This document shows, in pieces, positions 24,971-32,234 of a stretch of DNA of 44,203 nt. Position 1 is the stretch's first letter, and the number at the start of each line of letters is the position of its first letter. The notes beneath the pieces were generated by a model, which worked only from the letters and a program-made list of their open reading frames with translations, was not told the origin of the DNA and made no database searches. The stretch comes from an uncultured Planctomycetota bacterium (GTDB taxonomy: Bacteria > Planctomycetota > UBA1135 > GCA-002686595), in contig CAIYPP010000110.1 of assembly GCA_903928115.1 (NCBI GenBank), forward strand, positions 1 to 44,203, read 5' to 3'. The position numbers were made by a program, and so were the translations under genes.

Positions 24971-27577
24971 CTACCCGCCGAGTCGCACGGCCGCGATGGC
25001 GTCGTTGCGGTTCATGCGCCAGATCGGATAGAGGCCCGCGAGGACGGCCACGACGATCGCCCCCGCCCAGCCGAGCGGCAGAAACACGCCGGGCCCGACC
25101 GGCGGCAAGGGGAGCCCGGAGATCACGGTCAGGGCTTGGACGATGACGGGGATCACCGCGGCCCCGAGCGCCGCGCCGAGCCCCCCACCGACCACGCCGA
25201 CGACCAGCGACTCCAAGAGCACGCTGCCGGCGACCTGCGCGCGGCTCATGCCGAGCGCCTTCAAGACGCCGAGCTCTTTCCCTCGCTCCAAGGCCGACAG
25301 GAGCTGCCCGTTGAGCACGCCCAAGCCCGCGAGGGCCAGCGTCAACGCGAGGATGATGTCGAAGAGCAGGAAGTCGCGCGCGATGTCCGTCGAGTGCCAT
25401 CCGTACAGGTACTCGCCGGTCTTCACCGTCACGCCGCGCTCCGGCAGCGCCAGCGCCGAGCGCACGAGGGCCTCGGCCGCGTCGGGATCCGTGCCGGACT
25501 TGAAGCGCACCGAAAAGTTGCCGACAGCCTCGGTCTCGAGGCAGAAGTGCTCCTTCATCCAGCGGTCGGCGACCACTCCGTACAGGCGCTCGTCGGGATC
25601 GGGGAAGTAGCCGTAGGCGTCGCTGATGGCGACCACGGGGAAGCTCTCGACGCGTCCGCCGGGAGCCTCCATGTGCACCAAGTCCCCCACCTCGTAGTCG
25701 CGGTGCTTCGCGAGTCGCCGCGAGAGGATGATGCCGCGCTGCTCGCGCAGGGCGCCGATCAGGCGCGGATCCTCCGCGCACGGGCCATAGGCCGCGAGCT
25801 CCGACTCGCGTACGCCGACCACGAGGAACGGCTCATAGTGGCGCGCGACGTTGGGCTCGACGCCGAGCACCTCGGGATGCGCGTGCAGCGCCGCCGCGAG
25901 CTCCTCGAAGGGCCGCGGAGGCATCTCGCGCACGTAGACGCGGTCGCGGAAGGCCTCCGAGCTCCACAGGTCGATCTCCGCCTCGAGGCTGCGCGTCATG
26001 CCGTGCAGCCCCACGAATCCCGCGGTCACGAGCGCGAGGCCCGCGACGCCACCTGCGATCCGCGCAGGGCCCTGCTGCATCGTGCGCGCGGCGAGCTGTC
26101 CGACCAACGGCCAGCGCGCTTCGAACGGCCGCGCGAGGCGTGCGCACACGAACGCGAGCAGCGCCGGCGCGACGAGCGGCACCGCGATGAAGAGCGAGAG
26201 CACACCGAGCCCGAGCAAGATCACCTTGACGAGCTCGCCCTCGCCTTCGCCGATGACGGGCACCACGAAGAAGTAGATCGCGGGCATCACGAGCGCGAGG
26301 AGCGCTGCCGAGAGCCACTGGAAGCTGCGGGCGCCGCGGGAGTGCCGCGCGCGCGTGTCTTCCCCGCGCAGCGCCGCCACCGCGTCGGTGTCGCGCGCAC
26401 GCGCGAGCGGGTAGATCGAGCCGACGAGCGCGATCGCAACGCCCGCGACCACCAGCGGTCCGACCACGTCCCACGGCACCTCGAAGAGCTCGGCCATCTT
26501 GTGGCGCGGAATGCCGACGCCGATGCCGACGGTCGTCACCTGCTTGCGCAGCAGGAACCACGCCAAGCCGACGCCACCAGCGAGGCCGAAGACGCCACCG
26601 GCGCCCGAGACGAGCACCGCCTCGGTGAAGAACACGCGCGCAATCTGCGCCCGCGACGTGCCGAGCGCGTGCAGCACGCCGACCTCGCGCACGCGCTCGA
26701 CGACGCTCATCGAGAGTGTGTGGAAGATCACGTACAGGCCGAGCACGAGTGCGAGCAGGCCCGCGAAGCGCACCCCGTTGCGGAACGCGCGCTCGTCCGC
26801 GGCCTGACCGATGATCACGCTCCGCTTCAGGTCGTAGCTCCACGCCTCGCCGAGGTTCGCTTGCAGCGTCTCCAAGTTCACCTTCGGATCGCGCCGCACC
26901 CAAAAGCGCTTCTGCACGCGACCGTCGGCGAACATCGGCTCGGCCACCTCGACGTCCGCGACGACGACCTGACCGCTGGCGCGGCGACCGATGCCGTCGC
27001 GCGCGAGGATCCCGACGACCTCGAAGCCCACGATCGGCGGCTGCGCAGCGACGAGCTCGCGCTGCACGAGCTCTCCACCGACGCACTCTTCCGCAGGCAC
27101 GACGCGCGGCGGCGACACGCCGATGCGCGAGCCCGGCGCGAGGCCGAGCTCGTTGGCGAGGTTCTCGCCGACGAGCAACTCCGCGCGCCCGGCCTCGAGG
27201 TCGCGCCCCGCGAGCAAGGTGTACTTGCCGAGCTCCCGCGCGCGCGCGGGCTCGAGGCCGATGAAGTACGCGCCGCGCGGCTCGCCGCCGTCGAGCCAGA
27301 GACTCGCCTGCGACTGGAACACCGCCGACACGTCCGTCACGCCGATGACGTGCTGCAGCTCCTCGCGCGGGTTCTTCACCCCTTGGCTCGGGCTGACCTG
27401 AATCTCCGCTTGCCAGTCGGGATCGTCGGAGTGCGCGCGCAAGATCAGCGTGTTGTGATCGAGCGTGAAGATCCCGACCACCGTGGCGATGCCGACCGCG
27501 ATGCCGAGGATCGAGAACAGCGTGCGGCCGGGCCTCTGGAGAAGGCTCTGGCGCGCGAGGATCGCGGCGAGTCCCAT
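24971..27577 (-). CDS. ABC transporter permease with two FtsX-type domains (MacB/LolCE-like)
   Basis: An 868-residue permease. N-terminal helix (SLLQRPGRTLFSILGIAVGI) and MacB-type periplasmic domain (residues about 40-245), first FtsX core (FAGLLALVLGLYVIFHTLSM, then LHALGTSRAQIARVFFTEAV), a middle membrane segment, second periplasmic region (about 545-730), and a second FtsX core (LALAGLGVLNGQLLSALERG, VLKALGMSRAQVAGSVLLES). The end RMNRNDAIAAVRLGG is typical. It is the double-domain form in which one polypeptide gives both halves. The ATPase is encoded at 29042-29785; the two redox genes lie between. Start ATG 27577; TACGCT at 27621-27626 could be an internal promoter. The substrate is unknown: lipoprotein, lipid or peptide export are possible. 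Confidence 0.86.
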   Translation of the reverse strand: MGLAAILARQSLLQRPGRTLFSILGIAVGIATVVGIFTLDHNTLILRAHSDDPDWQAEIQVSPSQGVKNPREELQHVIGVTDVSAVFQSQASLWLDGGEPRGAYFIGLEPARARELGKYTLLAGRDLEAGRAELLVGENLANELGLAPGSRIGVSPPRVVPAEECVGGELVQRELVAAQPPIVGFEVVGILARDGIGRRASGQVVVADVEVAEPMFADGRVQKRFWVRRDPKVNLETLQANLGEAWSYDLKRSVIIGQAADERAFRNGVRFAGLLALVLGLYVIFHTLSMSVVERVREVGVLHALGTSRAQIARVFFTEAVLVSGAGGVFGLAGGVGLAWFLLRKQVTTVGIGVGIPRHKMAELFEVPWDVVGPLVVAGVAIALVGSIYPLARARDTDAVAALRGEDTRARHSRGARSFQWLSAALLALVMPAIYFFVVPVIGEGEGELVKVILLGLGVLSLFIAVPLVAPALLAFVCARLARPFEARWPLVGQLAARTMQQGPARIAGGVAGLALVTAGFVGLHGMTRSLEAEIDLWSSEAFRDRVYVREMPPRPFEELAAALHAHPEVLGVEPNVARHYEPFLVVGVRESELAAYGPCAEDPRLIGALREQRGIILSRRLAKHRDYEVGDLVHMEAPGGRVESFPVVAISDAYGYFPDPDERLYGVVADRWMKEHFCLETEAVGNFSVRFKSGTDPDAAEALVRSALALPERGVTVKTGEYLYGWHSTDIARDFLLFDIILALTLALAGLGVLNGQLLSALERGKELGVLKALGMSRAQVAGSVLLESLVVGVVGGGLGAALGAAVIPVIVQALTVISGLPLPPVGPGVFLPLGWAGAIVVAVLAGLYPIWRMNRNDAIAAVRLGG

Positions 27578-27692
27578 GGTGTGCGCGTCGGGCGGTGGTA
27601 CGAGGAACGAAGGAGGTCCGAGCGTAGCGCCGCCGAGGCTGCGTGTATCGCGCCGTCCCGCTACGCAAGGCGAGCGCGACGCTCGTACGTCG

Positions 27693-28235
27693 TCAGCGCC
27701 CGCGCGCCTTCGCAAAGAGCTCGGCGAAGATCTCCGCGTCCGCATCGCCCTCGCAGCGGCCGACCTCGCGGCCCTCCTTGTCGAAGGCGAGCGTCAGCGG
27801 AATCGGTCCGGGCAGGTCGAGGCGCTCGTTGATGCGATCGAGGTTGGGCTCGCTCCAGACGACGACGGGAAAACCCCAGCCGCGCGCGCGCGCGAACTTC
27901 GCCGTGCGCTCGAGCGCCGCGTCGCGGTCGACCTTCGGCACCTGAAGGTCGTAGCTCACGAGCAGCACCTCGACCTCCCTATTTTCCTTCGTGTGGGCGA
28001 CCTTCACGAGGTCGGGCAGCTCCTCGATGCAGGAGCTTCACCACATCGCCCAGAAGTTCAAAACGAGCGGCCGGCCCCGGCGCGCCGCGAGGGCGCGCTC
28101 GAGACCGGCCAGATCGACGGGCTCCACAGAGACCGACGCAGCGCTCGCCGCATCCTCGCCGCGGGCGTCTCCCGCGGATTCACCGCAGGCGGAGAGCGCC
28201 GCGCACAGCGCGAGGATCGGGAGCAGGTTCTTCAT
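27693..28235 (-). CDS. thioredoxin-fold lipoprotein, candidate selenoprotein (WUxxC, in-frame TGA at 28038-28040)
   Basis: Read through one TGA, this is a 180-residue thioredoxin/TlpA-like protein. The N-terminus MKNLLPILALCAALSACGES has a perfect lipobox (LSAC, Cys17). A linker leads to the beta-strand RPLVLNFWAMW, codon 66 is TGA, then SSCIEELPDLV. The TGA stands exactly at the first Cys of the WCxxC motif, giving W-U-S-S-C, with the resolving Cys69 kept. The fold then continues without a frameshift (VEVLLVSYDLQVPKVD, LPGPIPLTLAFDKEGREVG) to 27693, including the cis-Pro loop at GPIPLT. Ordinary calling would give 65- and about 104-residue fragments. Alternatives are a nonsense mutation or sequencing error; the paired case in the neighbouring gene argues against both. 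Probably a membrane-anchored redox protein outside the cytoplasm. Confidence 0.78.
27998..28014 (-). promoter_or_regulatory. candidate bacterial SECIS hairpin for the thioredoxin-like gene
   Basis: On the minus strand, exactly 23 nt after the TGA, CGACCT / AGGTCG form a perfect 6-bp stem with loop CGTGA. The loop starts at nt 30 after the TGA with G in its second position, which fits the described bacterial SECIS pattern (small apical loop about 16-37 nt downstream, G among the first two loop bases). A second inverted repeat, AGCTCCT / AGGAGCT, lies directly after the TGA (28037-28018). Confidence 0.6.
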
Positions 28236-28263
28236 GAGTCGAGCGCGAGGGATCGAGTGGCTC

Positions 28264-28278
28264 GCTCCGCACGGGAGC
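28264..28278 (-). promoter_or_regulatory. candidate bacterial SECIS hairpin for the redoxin gene
   Basis: On the minus strand, exactly 23 nt after TGA 28304-28302, GCTCC / GGAGC form a 5-bp stem with loop CGTGC. It straddles the final TAG, so it is not constrained by coding. An outer helix GGGATC (28301-28296) / GATCCC (28254-28249) could close the whole structure right at the TGA. Spacing and loop nearly match the hairpin in the next gene. Confidence 0.6.
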
Positions 28279-28964
28279 TAGCGCTTCTTCTTCTTGATCC
28301 CTCAGCCATAGGAGCGCGTCTCGGTGACTTTGACGTCCTTGCCCGAGAGCAGCGCGTCCGCGGCGTCGCGCACGTACACGACCGCGTTCTCGCCCTTCTC
28401 CTCGCCCGGATCGTCGTCGAGCGCACCCGCGTAGCGCAGCACGCCCTTGGCGTCGATCACGTAGCAGTGCGGCGTCGAGCGCGCTTGGAAGAGATCCGAG
28501 AGCACGTTGCCGTGGTCCGCGTAGATCTTGTGCGTGTACCCGACGTCACCCGCCTTCTTCTTCAGGTTGACGTAGTACTTCGAGAAATCCTTCTCGTCCT
28601 TGGGCGGCTCCTCGCCGAGCTCGCCTTGGTTCGAGGCGATGCCGACGATCACGACGTCCTTGCCCTTGTAGTACTCCTCGAGCTTCTTCACGACCGGGTC
28701 GGCGTGCTTCTCGGCCGGGCAGCGGTCCGACCAGAAGTGCACGATCACGACCTTGCCGCGCAGCTCCTTGAACGTGAGTGACTTGCCGTCGAGGTCGCGC
28801 ATCGCGAGCGACTCCGACACCGTGGAGCCGAGCTTGAGCACCTCGGCCTTCGGCGCCTCGACCGGCGGCTTCTCGTCCTTCTTCTCCTGCTTCTCCTGCG
28901 CCATGGCGACCGGGAGCCCGGCGAGGGCGCCGGCGGCGAGCCATGCGATCCAAGACTGCTTCAT
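28278..28964 (-). CDS. exported redoxin, candidate selenoprotein with C-terminal Sec (TGA at 28302-28304)
   Basis: A 228-residue AhpC/TSA-thioredoxin-like protein if TGA codon 221 is read. A signal peptide ([20 protein letters not shown], cut near AMA-Q) precedes a Lys/Glu-rich linker. The redoxin domain follows ([20 protein letters not shown] with Cys82, [11 protein letters not shown], then [12 protein letters not shown] with the cis-Pro loop). The tail reads [16 protein letters not shown], then TAG 28280-28278. From memory of this family, especially in planctomycetes, the tail is normally T-x-x-x-G-C-x-I-K, so the TGA replaces that conserved Cys. The ribosome site GGAGGA (28978-28973) is 8 nt before the ATG. 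Conventional calling would stop at 28302. Second gene of the ABC/redox operon. Confidence 0.78.
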
Positions 28965-29041
28965 AGGGGATGTCCTCCGAGGGGGTCGTTTCCTTGAACC
29001 CAAGGATAGGGCCGGGGGATCGGTCCGAAACGGTCCGAACC

Positions 29042-29785
29042 TCAAATATGCAGACTCGCGAGCCGCTCGTGGACGCTCTCGACCGTCAAATTCGGCCCGC
29101 GGAGGCCGTGGGCGACGTCCAGCGCGCCATCGACGAGGAACAGCACCCGGTCGGCGAAGGTCGCGTCGCGCGGGTTGTGGGTGACGAGCACGACGGTGCG
29201 CCCGTCCTCGTCGCAGACCTGCCGCAGGATGCGCATGACCTCCAAGCCCGCCTTCTGCGACAGGTTGCCCGTCGGCTCGTCGCACAGAAGAAGCGGCTGC
29301 CCGCCCGCGAGGGCGCGCACGATCGAGGTGCGCTGCATCTCGCCGCCGGAGAGCTGGTGCGGGAAGGACGACTCCTTGCCCGCGAGGCCGAGGCGCGCGA
29401 GCAGCGCCTTCAGCTCGGCCTCGCGCGCCGACGGGTGCGCGCCTTGGATCGCGAGCGGCAGCCCGACGTTCTCGAGCACGCTCAGGTTCGGCAGGAGGTT
29501 GAAGAACTGGAACACGTAGCCGACCTGCTCGCGCCGCAGGAGCGTGCGCTCGGAGTCGGCGAGCTCCTTCATGTTGCGTCCGGCGAGCTCGACCACCCCG
29601 CCATCGGCCGCGTCGAGACCCGAGAGGATGTGGAGCAGGGTCGACTTGCCCGACCCGCTCGGCCCCATGATGCACACGAACTCGCCCGGCTCGACGTCGA
29701 ACGTGACGCCCTTCAGGACGGGCGTGGCGCCCTCGCGCTGGTCGAAGAACTTGTACAGGTCGCGCACGCGCAGGATCGGGGCCAT
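29042..29785 (-). CDS. ABC transporter ATP-binding protein (LolD/MacB type)
   Basis: A 247-residue ATPase. Walker [10 protein letters not shown] (41-49), Q-loop [13 protein letters not shown], signature LSGGEMQR (145-152), Walker [13 protein letters not shown] and H-loop VLVTHNPRD are all intact. The sequence type (PTGNLS, FFNLLP) belongs to the LolD/MacB/FtsE group that pairs with FtsX-type permeases, matching the permease at 24971-27577. The start is ATG 29785; the longer open frame to 29908 overlaps the divergent thioredoxin promoter. First gene of the minus-strand operon; 77 nt separate it from the redoxin gene. Confidence 0.92.
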   Translation of the reverse strand: MAPILRVRDLYKFFDQREGATPVLKGVTFDVEPGEFVCIMGPSGSGKSTLLHILSGLDAADGGVVELAGRNMKELADSERTLLRREQVGYVFQFFNLLPNLSVLENVGLPLAIQGAHPSAREAELKALLARLGLAGKESSFPHQLSGGEMQRTSIVRALAGGQPLLLCDEPTGNLSQKAGLEVMRILRQVCDEDGRTVVLVTHNPRDATFADRVLFLVDGALDVAHGLRGPNLTVESVHERLASLHI

Positions 29786-29883
29786 GGCTCCATCGGACCA
29801 TCCCTCTCCGACGCGCACAACGCAGGGCCGTGCAAAAGGCGCGCTACGCGCTGCTCCCCATACACACAGGCCTCGCGGAGTCC

Positions 29884-29889
29884 TAGAAG
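29884..29889 (+). promoter_or_regulatory. -10-like hexamer TAGAAG before the thioredoxin gene
   Basis: TAGAAG ends 7 nt before ATG 29896 with no ribosome site between, which suggests a leaderless transcript. It lies in the 110-nt region shared with the divergent ABC ATPase gene. Confidence 0.4.
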
Positions 29890-29895
29890 CCCGCC

Positions 29896-30333
29896 ATGAG
29901 CACCACATCCCAAGCCCTCTTGCGCGAGTGCGGCGCCTGCGGCCGCGTGAACCGCGTCCCCTACGCGCGCTTGGGCGAGCAAGGCCGCTGCGGCGCCTGC
30001 GCCAGCGCCCTGATGCCCGTGAGCGAGCCGCTCGACGTCGACGAAGCGAGCTTCTCCGCGATCGTGAACTCCACGCCGCTGCCCGTGCTGGTCGACTTCT
30101 GGGCCGCTTGGTGCGGTCCCTGCCGCGCCGCCGCCCCGCAGGTCCACCACGTCGCCACGAACCTGGCGGGCCGCGCCCTCGTCCTCAAGGTCGACGTCGA
30201 CGCGCACCCCGAGCTCGCCGCGCGCTTTGGCGTGCAGGGCATCCCGCACTTCGTCGTCCTCCAACACGGCCGCCCCGTGCGCCAGCACTCCGGCCTCGCC
30301 GACGCCCGCACCCTCGCCAGCTGGCTCACGTAG
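29896..30333 (+). CDS. trxC: thioredoxin with N-terminal zinc ribbon (TrxC/thioredoxin-2 type)
   Basis: A 145-residue protein. The N-terminal zinc ribbon has two Cys pairs (ECGACGR, C12/C15; RCGACAS, C32/C35). The thioredoxin domain has the active site FWAAWCGPCRAAAP (C73/C76) and the cis-Pro loop GIPHFVVLQHG. This is the layout of E. coli thioredoxin 2, a zinc-bound stress thioredoxin in the cytoplasm. Here the active site is the ordinary WCGPC with no TGA, unlike the neighbouring WUxxC gene. Divergent from the ABC/redoxin operon and convergent with mazG. Confidence 0.92.
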   Translation: MSTTSQALLRECGACGRVNRVPYARLGEQGRCGACASALMPVSEPLDVDEASFSAIVNSTPLPVLVDFWAAWCGPCRAAAPQVHHVATNLAGRALVLKVDVDAHPELAARFGVQGIPHFVVLQHGRPVRQHSGLADARTLASWLT

Positions 30334-30351
30334 CGAAGCCTGCGCTGTCCG

Positions 30352-31221
30352 CTAGCCCAGCGCCTTGGCGCGGCGCCACGCGGCCATCATCTCGTCGAGC
30401 GTGCAGGCCGTGAACGGGCGGCCGAGGTCGGCTTCCATGGTGCGGAATCTCGACTCGAAGCGCCGCAGCGCGGCGCGGGTGGCGCGCTCGGGGTCGAGGC
30501 GCAGGTAGTTGCCAAGGAAGGCTCCGGCCATGAGCACGTCTCCGAGCTCGGACTCGAGGCGCTCGCGCTGCGCGTCGCTCGGCTTGCCCTCGCGCTCGGC
30601 GAGCAGACCCGCGGCCTCGATCTCGCGTGCGAGCTCGTCGACCTCTTCGCGCAGCTTCGCGAGCGCGCCCTGCACGTCGTCCCAGCGGAAGCCCGCGCTC
30701 AGTGCCTTCGAGCCCATGCGCTGCGCGCGCTGGAGCGCGGGGAGAGCGACGGGAATCCCAGCGAGCGCGCTCGTGTCCGCCTTCTTGTCCGCGCGCTCCT
30801 TGCGCTTGATCGCGTCCCAGTTGGCCAGCGCCTCGCTCGCATTCGAAGCGACCACATCGCCGAACACGTGCGGGTGCCGACGCTCGAGCTTCTCACTCAC
30901 CGCGAGCGCGACAGTCGCAAGGTCGAAGCGCCCGTCCTGCTCGGCGATGCGCGCGAGAAGCACGAGCCCCATGAGCACGTCTCCGGCCTCCTCGACCGCG
31001 TGGTCGAGGTCGCCCTGCTCCACGGCCTCCGCTAGCTCGTGCACTTCCTCGATCAAGTGCGGCACGGTGCTCGCGAGCGTCTGCTCGCGATCCCACGGAC
31101 AGCCGTCGGGCGCGCGCAGGCGATCGACGATCGCGACCAGCTTGCGCAGAGCATCGGCGCGCGGCTCGCCGATGGGTGCGGGGACTTCGAGGGGTCGGGG
31201 CGCGGGCTTCGCTTCGCTCAT
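30352..31221 (-). CDS. mazG: nucleoside triphosphate pyrophosphohydrolase MazG
   Basis: A 289-residue tandem MazG protein. The first domain starts at DRLRAPDGCPWDREQT, with metal-binding EEVHELAEAVEQGD and EEAGDVLMGLV. The second has EEVDELAREI and ESELGDVLMAGAF, then ATRAALRRFESRFRTME. It hydrolyses (d)NTPs to monophosphates as house-cleaning and can lower (p)ppGpp levels. A Gly/Lys-rich charged linker (RKERADKKADTSALAG) is normal for the family. The start ATG 31221 overlaps the stop of the upstream membrane-protein gene as ATGA (31221-31218), so it is translationally coupled. Confidence 0.93.
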   Translation of the reverse strand: MSEAKPAPRPLEVPAPIGEPRADALRKLVAIVDRLRAPDGCPWDREQTLASTVPHLIEEVHELAEAVEQGDLDHAVEEAGDVLMGLVLLARIAEQDGRFDLATVALAVSEKLERRHPHVFGDVVASNASEALANWDAIKRKERADKKADTSALAGIPVALPALQRAQRMGSKALSAGFRWDDVQGALAKLREEVDELAREIEAAGLLAEREGKPSDAQRERLESELGDVLMAGAFLGNYLRLDPERATRAALRRFESRFRTMEADLGRPFTACTLDEMMAAWRRAKALG

Positions 31222-31796
31222 TCGCCCAGCATGACCTGCCACGCCGCCCGGAGGGAAGCGGCGGCACCGCCGTCCTGAAGCGGCGCCGCGAGCAGCGCGA
31301 GCCCCACGGCGACCTTGAGCGGGTCGAGTCGCGGCAGCGAGGACACGCGGCGCAGCGAGCGCAGCCATAGGCGCGCCACGAAGAGCAAGAGCGCGCAGCC
31401 CGCGAGCAGTCCGCCGAGGACGAACTCCGGCGCGAGGGCGAGGGCGCGCGTCGTGGCCGCGACCACGAGCCAGAGCGCGAGCGAGCTGACGAGGCCGAGC
31501 CGCAGCGCCGCCGCGCGCCGGGCCTGCGGCGAGGAGAGCGCGGGGTCGACGCGGCGACCGAGGCGCAGGATCCACGTGACGACGAGGCCCGCGGCCATGC
31601 CCCACACCGCGTGCTCCGCGACCCAGTCCGCGAAGCCGAAGTCCGGCCGCGCTCCCGCAGCTTCCAGCGCGATCCACGTCCCCGCCGCGAGGGCGGCTGC
31701 CGAGACGCCGCCGGCGAGCAGTGCGGTGGGCCAGACGCTGCCGGGGCCGTCGTCGGGGTACGGCGAGACGAGCGCGAGGTCGGCGGAAGAGGTCAT
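31218..31796 (-). CDS. small multi-pass membrane protein of unknown function
   Basis: A 192-residue protein with about five hydrophobic segments (LLAGGVSAAALAAGTWIALE, WGMAAGLVVTWILRL, LGLVSSLALWLVVAATTRAL, FVLGGLLAGCALLLFVARLW, VAVGLALLAAPLQDGG). No family is recognised. The start is ATG 31796; the long frame beyond is a composition artefact that crosses the oxidoreductase gene. TAGCCT (31808-31813, minus) ends 12 nt before the ATG. Its stop overlaps the mazG start. Confidence 0.62.
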   Translation of the reverse strand: MTSSADLALVSPYPDDGPGSVWPTALLAGGVSAAALAAGTWIALEAAGARPDFGFADWVAEHAVWGMAAGLVVTWILRLGRRVDPALSSPQARRAAALRLGLVSSLALWLVVAATTRALALAPEFVLGGLLAGCALLLFVARLWLRSLRRVSSLPRLDPLKVAVGLALLAAPLQDGGAAASLRAAWQVMLGE

Positions 31797-31844
31797 CGAG
31801 GCGCGGGAGGCTAGCCCTGCGCGCCGACGCGCTCCACAGGACTT

Positions 31845-31860
31845 TTGCAACTTCCTAGGT
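31845..31860 (+). repeat. 16-nt element shared with 5646-5661 (copy 2)
   Basis: TTGCAACTTCCTAGGT differs at one position from copy 1. It is followed 24 nt later by a 13-bp hairpin on the same strand. It may be a promoter for a short transcript or a regulator site. Confidence 0.4.
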
Positions 31861-31884
31861 GCACCAGTGAGGCTCCTCCAAGAC

Positions 31885-31916
31885 GCCGGGGAGCCGTCCC
31901 CCAACGGCTCCCCGGC
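31885..31916. terminator. 13-bp perfect hairpin in intergenic region
   Basis: GCCGGGGAGCCGT (31885-31897) and ACGGCTCCCCGGC (31904-31916) pair perfectly around a 6-nt loop CCCCCA. There is no T-tract on either side. It could be an attenuator, a terminator of a short RNA, or a barrier between the divergent genes. Confidence 0.55.
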
Positions 31917-32072
31917 TCGCCAGCCCTCGCGGGTCGGCGTCGTGGCTGCGCCCTCGCGAACGCAGCCCCATCTCAGGAGTTCTGACGGCCTCTCACGCCG
32001 CCAACGCATTCGACGACGGCGCATGCGATTCCTTCCGAATCCCGCGCTTCTCTCGCGCAGTTGCCCCGCTCT

Positions 32073-32078
32073 TACACT
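32073..32078 (+). promoter_or_regulatory. possible -10 TACACT for the oxidoreductase-glycosyltransferase operon
   Basis: TACACT is the same hexamer as in the acnA and MFS promoters. It lies about 157 nt before ATG 32235; no good -35 was found, so the call is tentative. Confidence 0.35.
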
Positions 32079-32234
32079 TCGCGCAGGCAGCTTCGCGCGC
32101 GTCCCACTTCTCGGACCCCCACCCCCGCTCAGGCCCCGCTCCGAGGCCCCCGCTCGCCACGCATGCGGGCGAGGCCCCGTCCGTCGCGCCGGAGCTTTGC
32201 TTCCGACCCTCCAGAGCCCGATCATCCCCCCACG

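Larger units (their letters stand above)
31797..32234. other. 438-nt divergent intergenic region
   Basis: No convincing gene is seen. It contains the second copy of the 16-nt element, a 13-bp perfect hairpin and a TACACT hexamer, listed separately. These signals suggest a regulated leader or a short untranslated RNA between the divergent transcription units. Confidence 0.45.

Noticed and set aside
28018..28037. Inverted repeat AGCTCCT / AGGAGCT directly after the first TGA, as the SECIS itself
   Set aside because: Its loop would start only 8 nt after the TGA, closer than the known bacterial range; the hairpin at 27998-28014 fits better and matches the second gene. It may still contribute to the structure.
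28038..28040. Reading the TGA as a simple nonsense mutation, giving a pseudogene
   Set aside because: The flanking frame is intact, the TGA falls exactly on a redox Cys, and the neighbouring gene shows the same pattern with an equally spaced hairpin.
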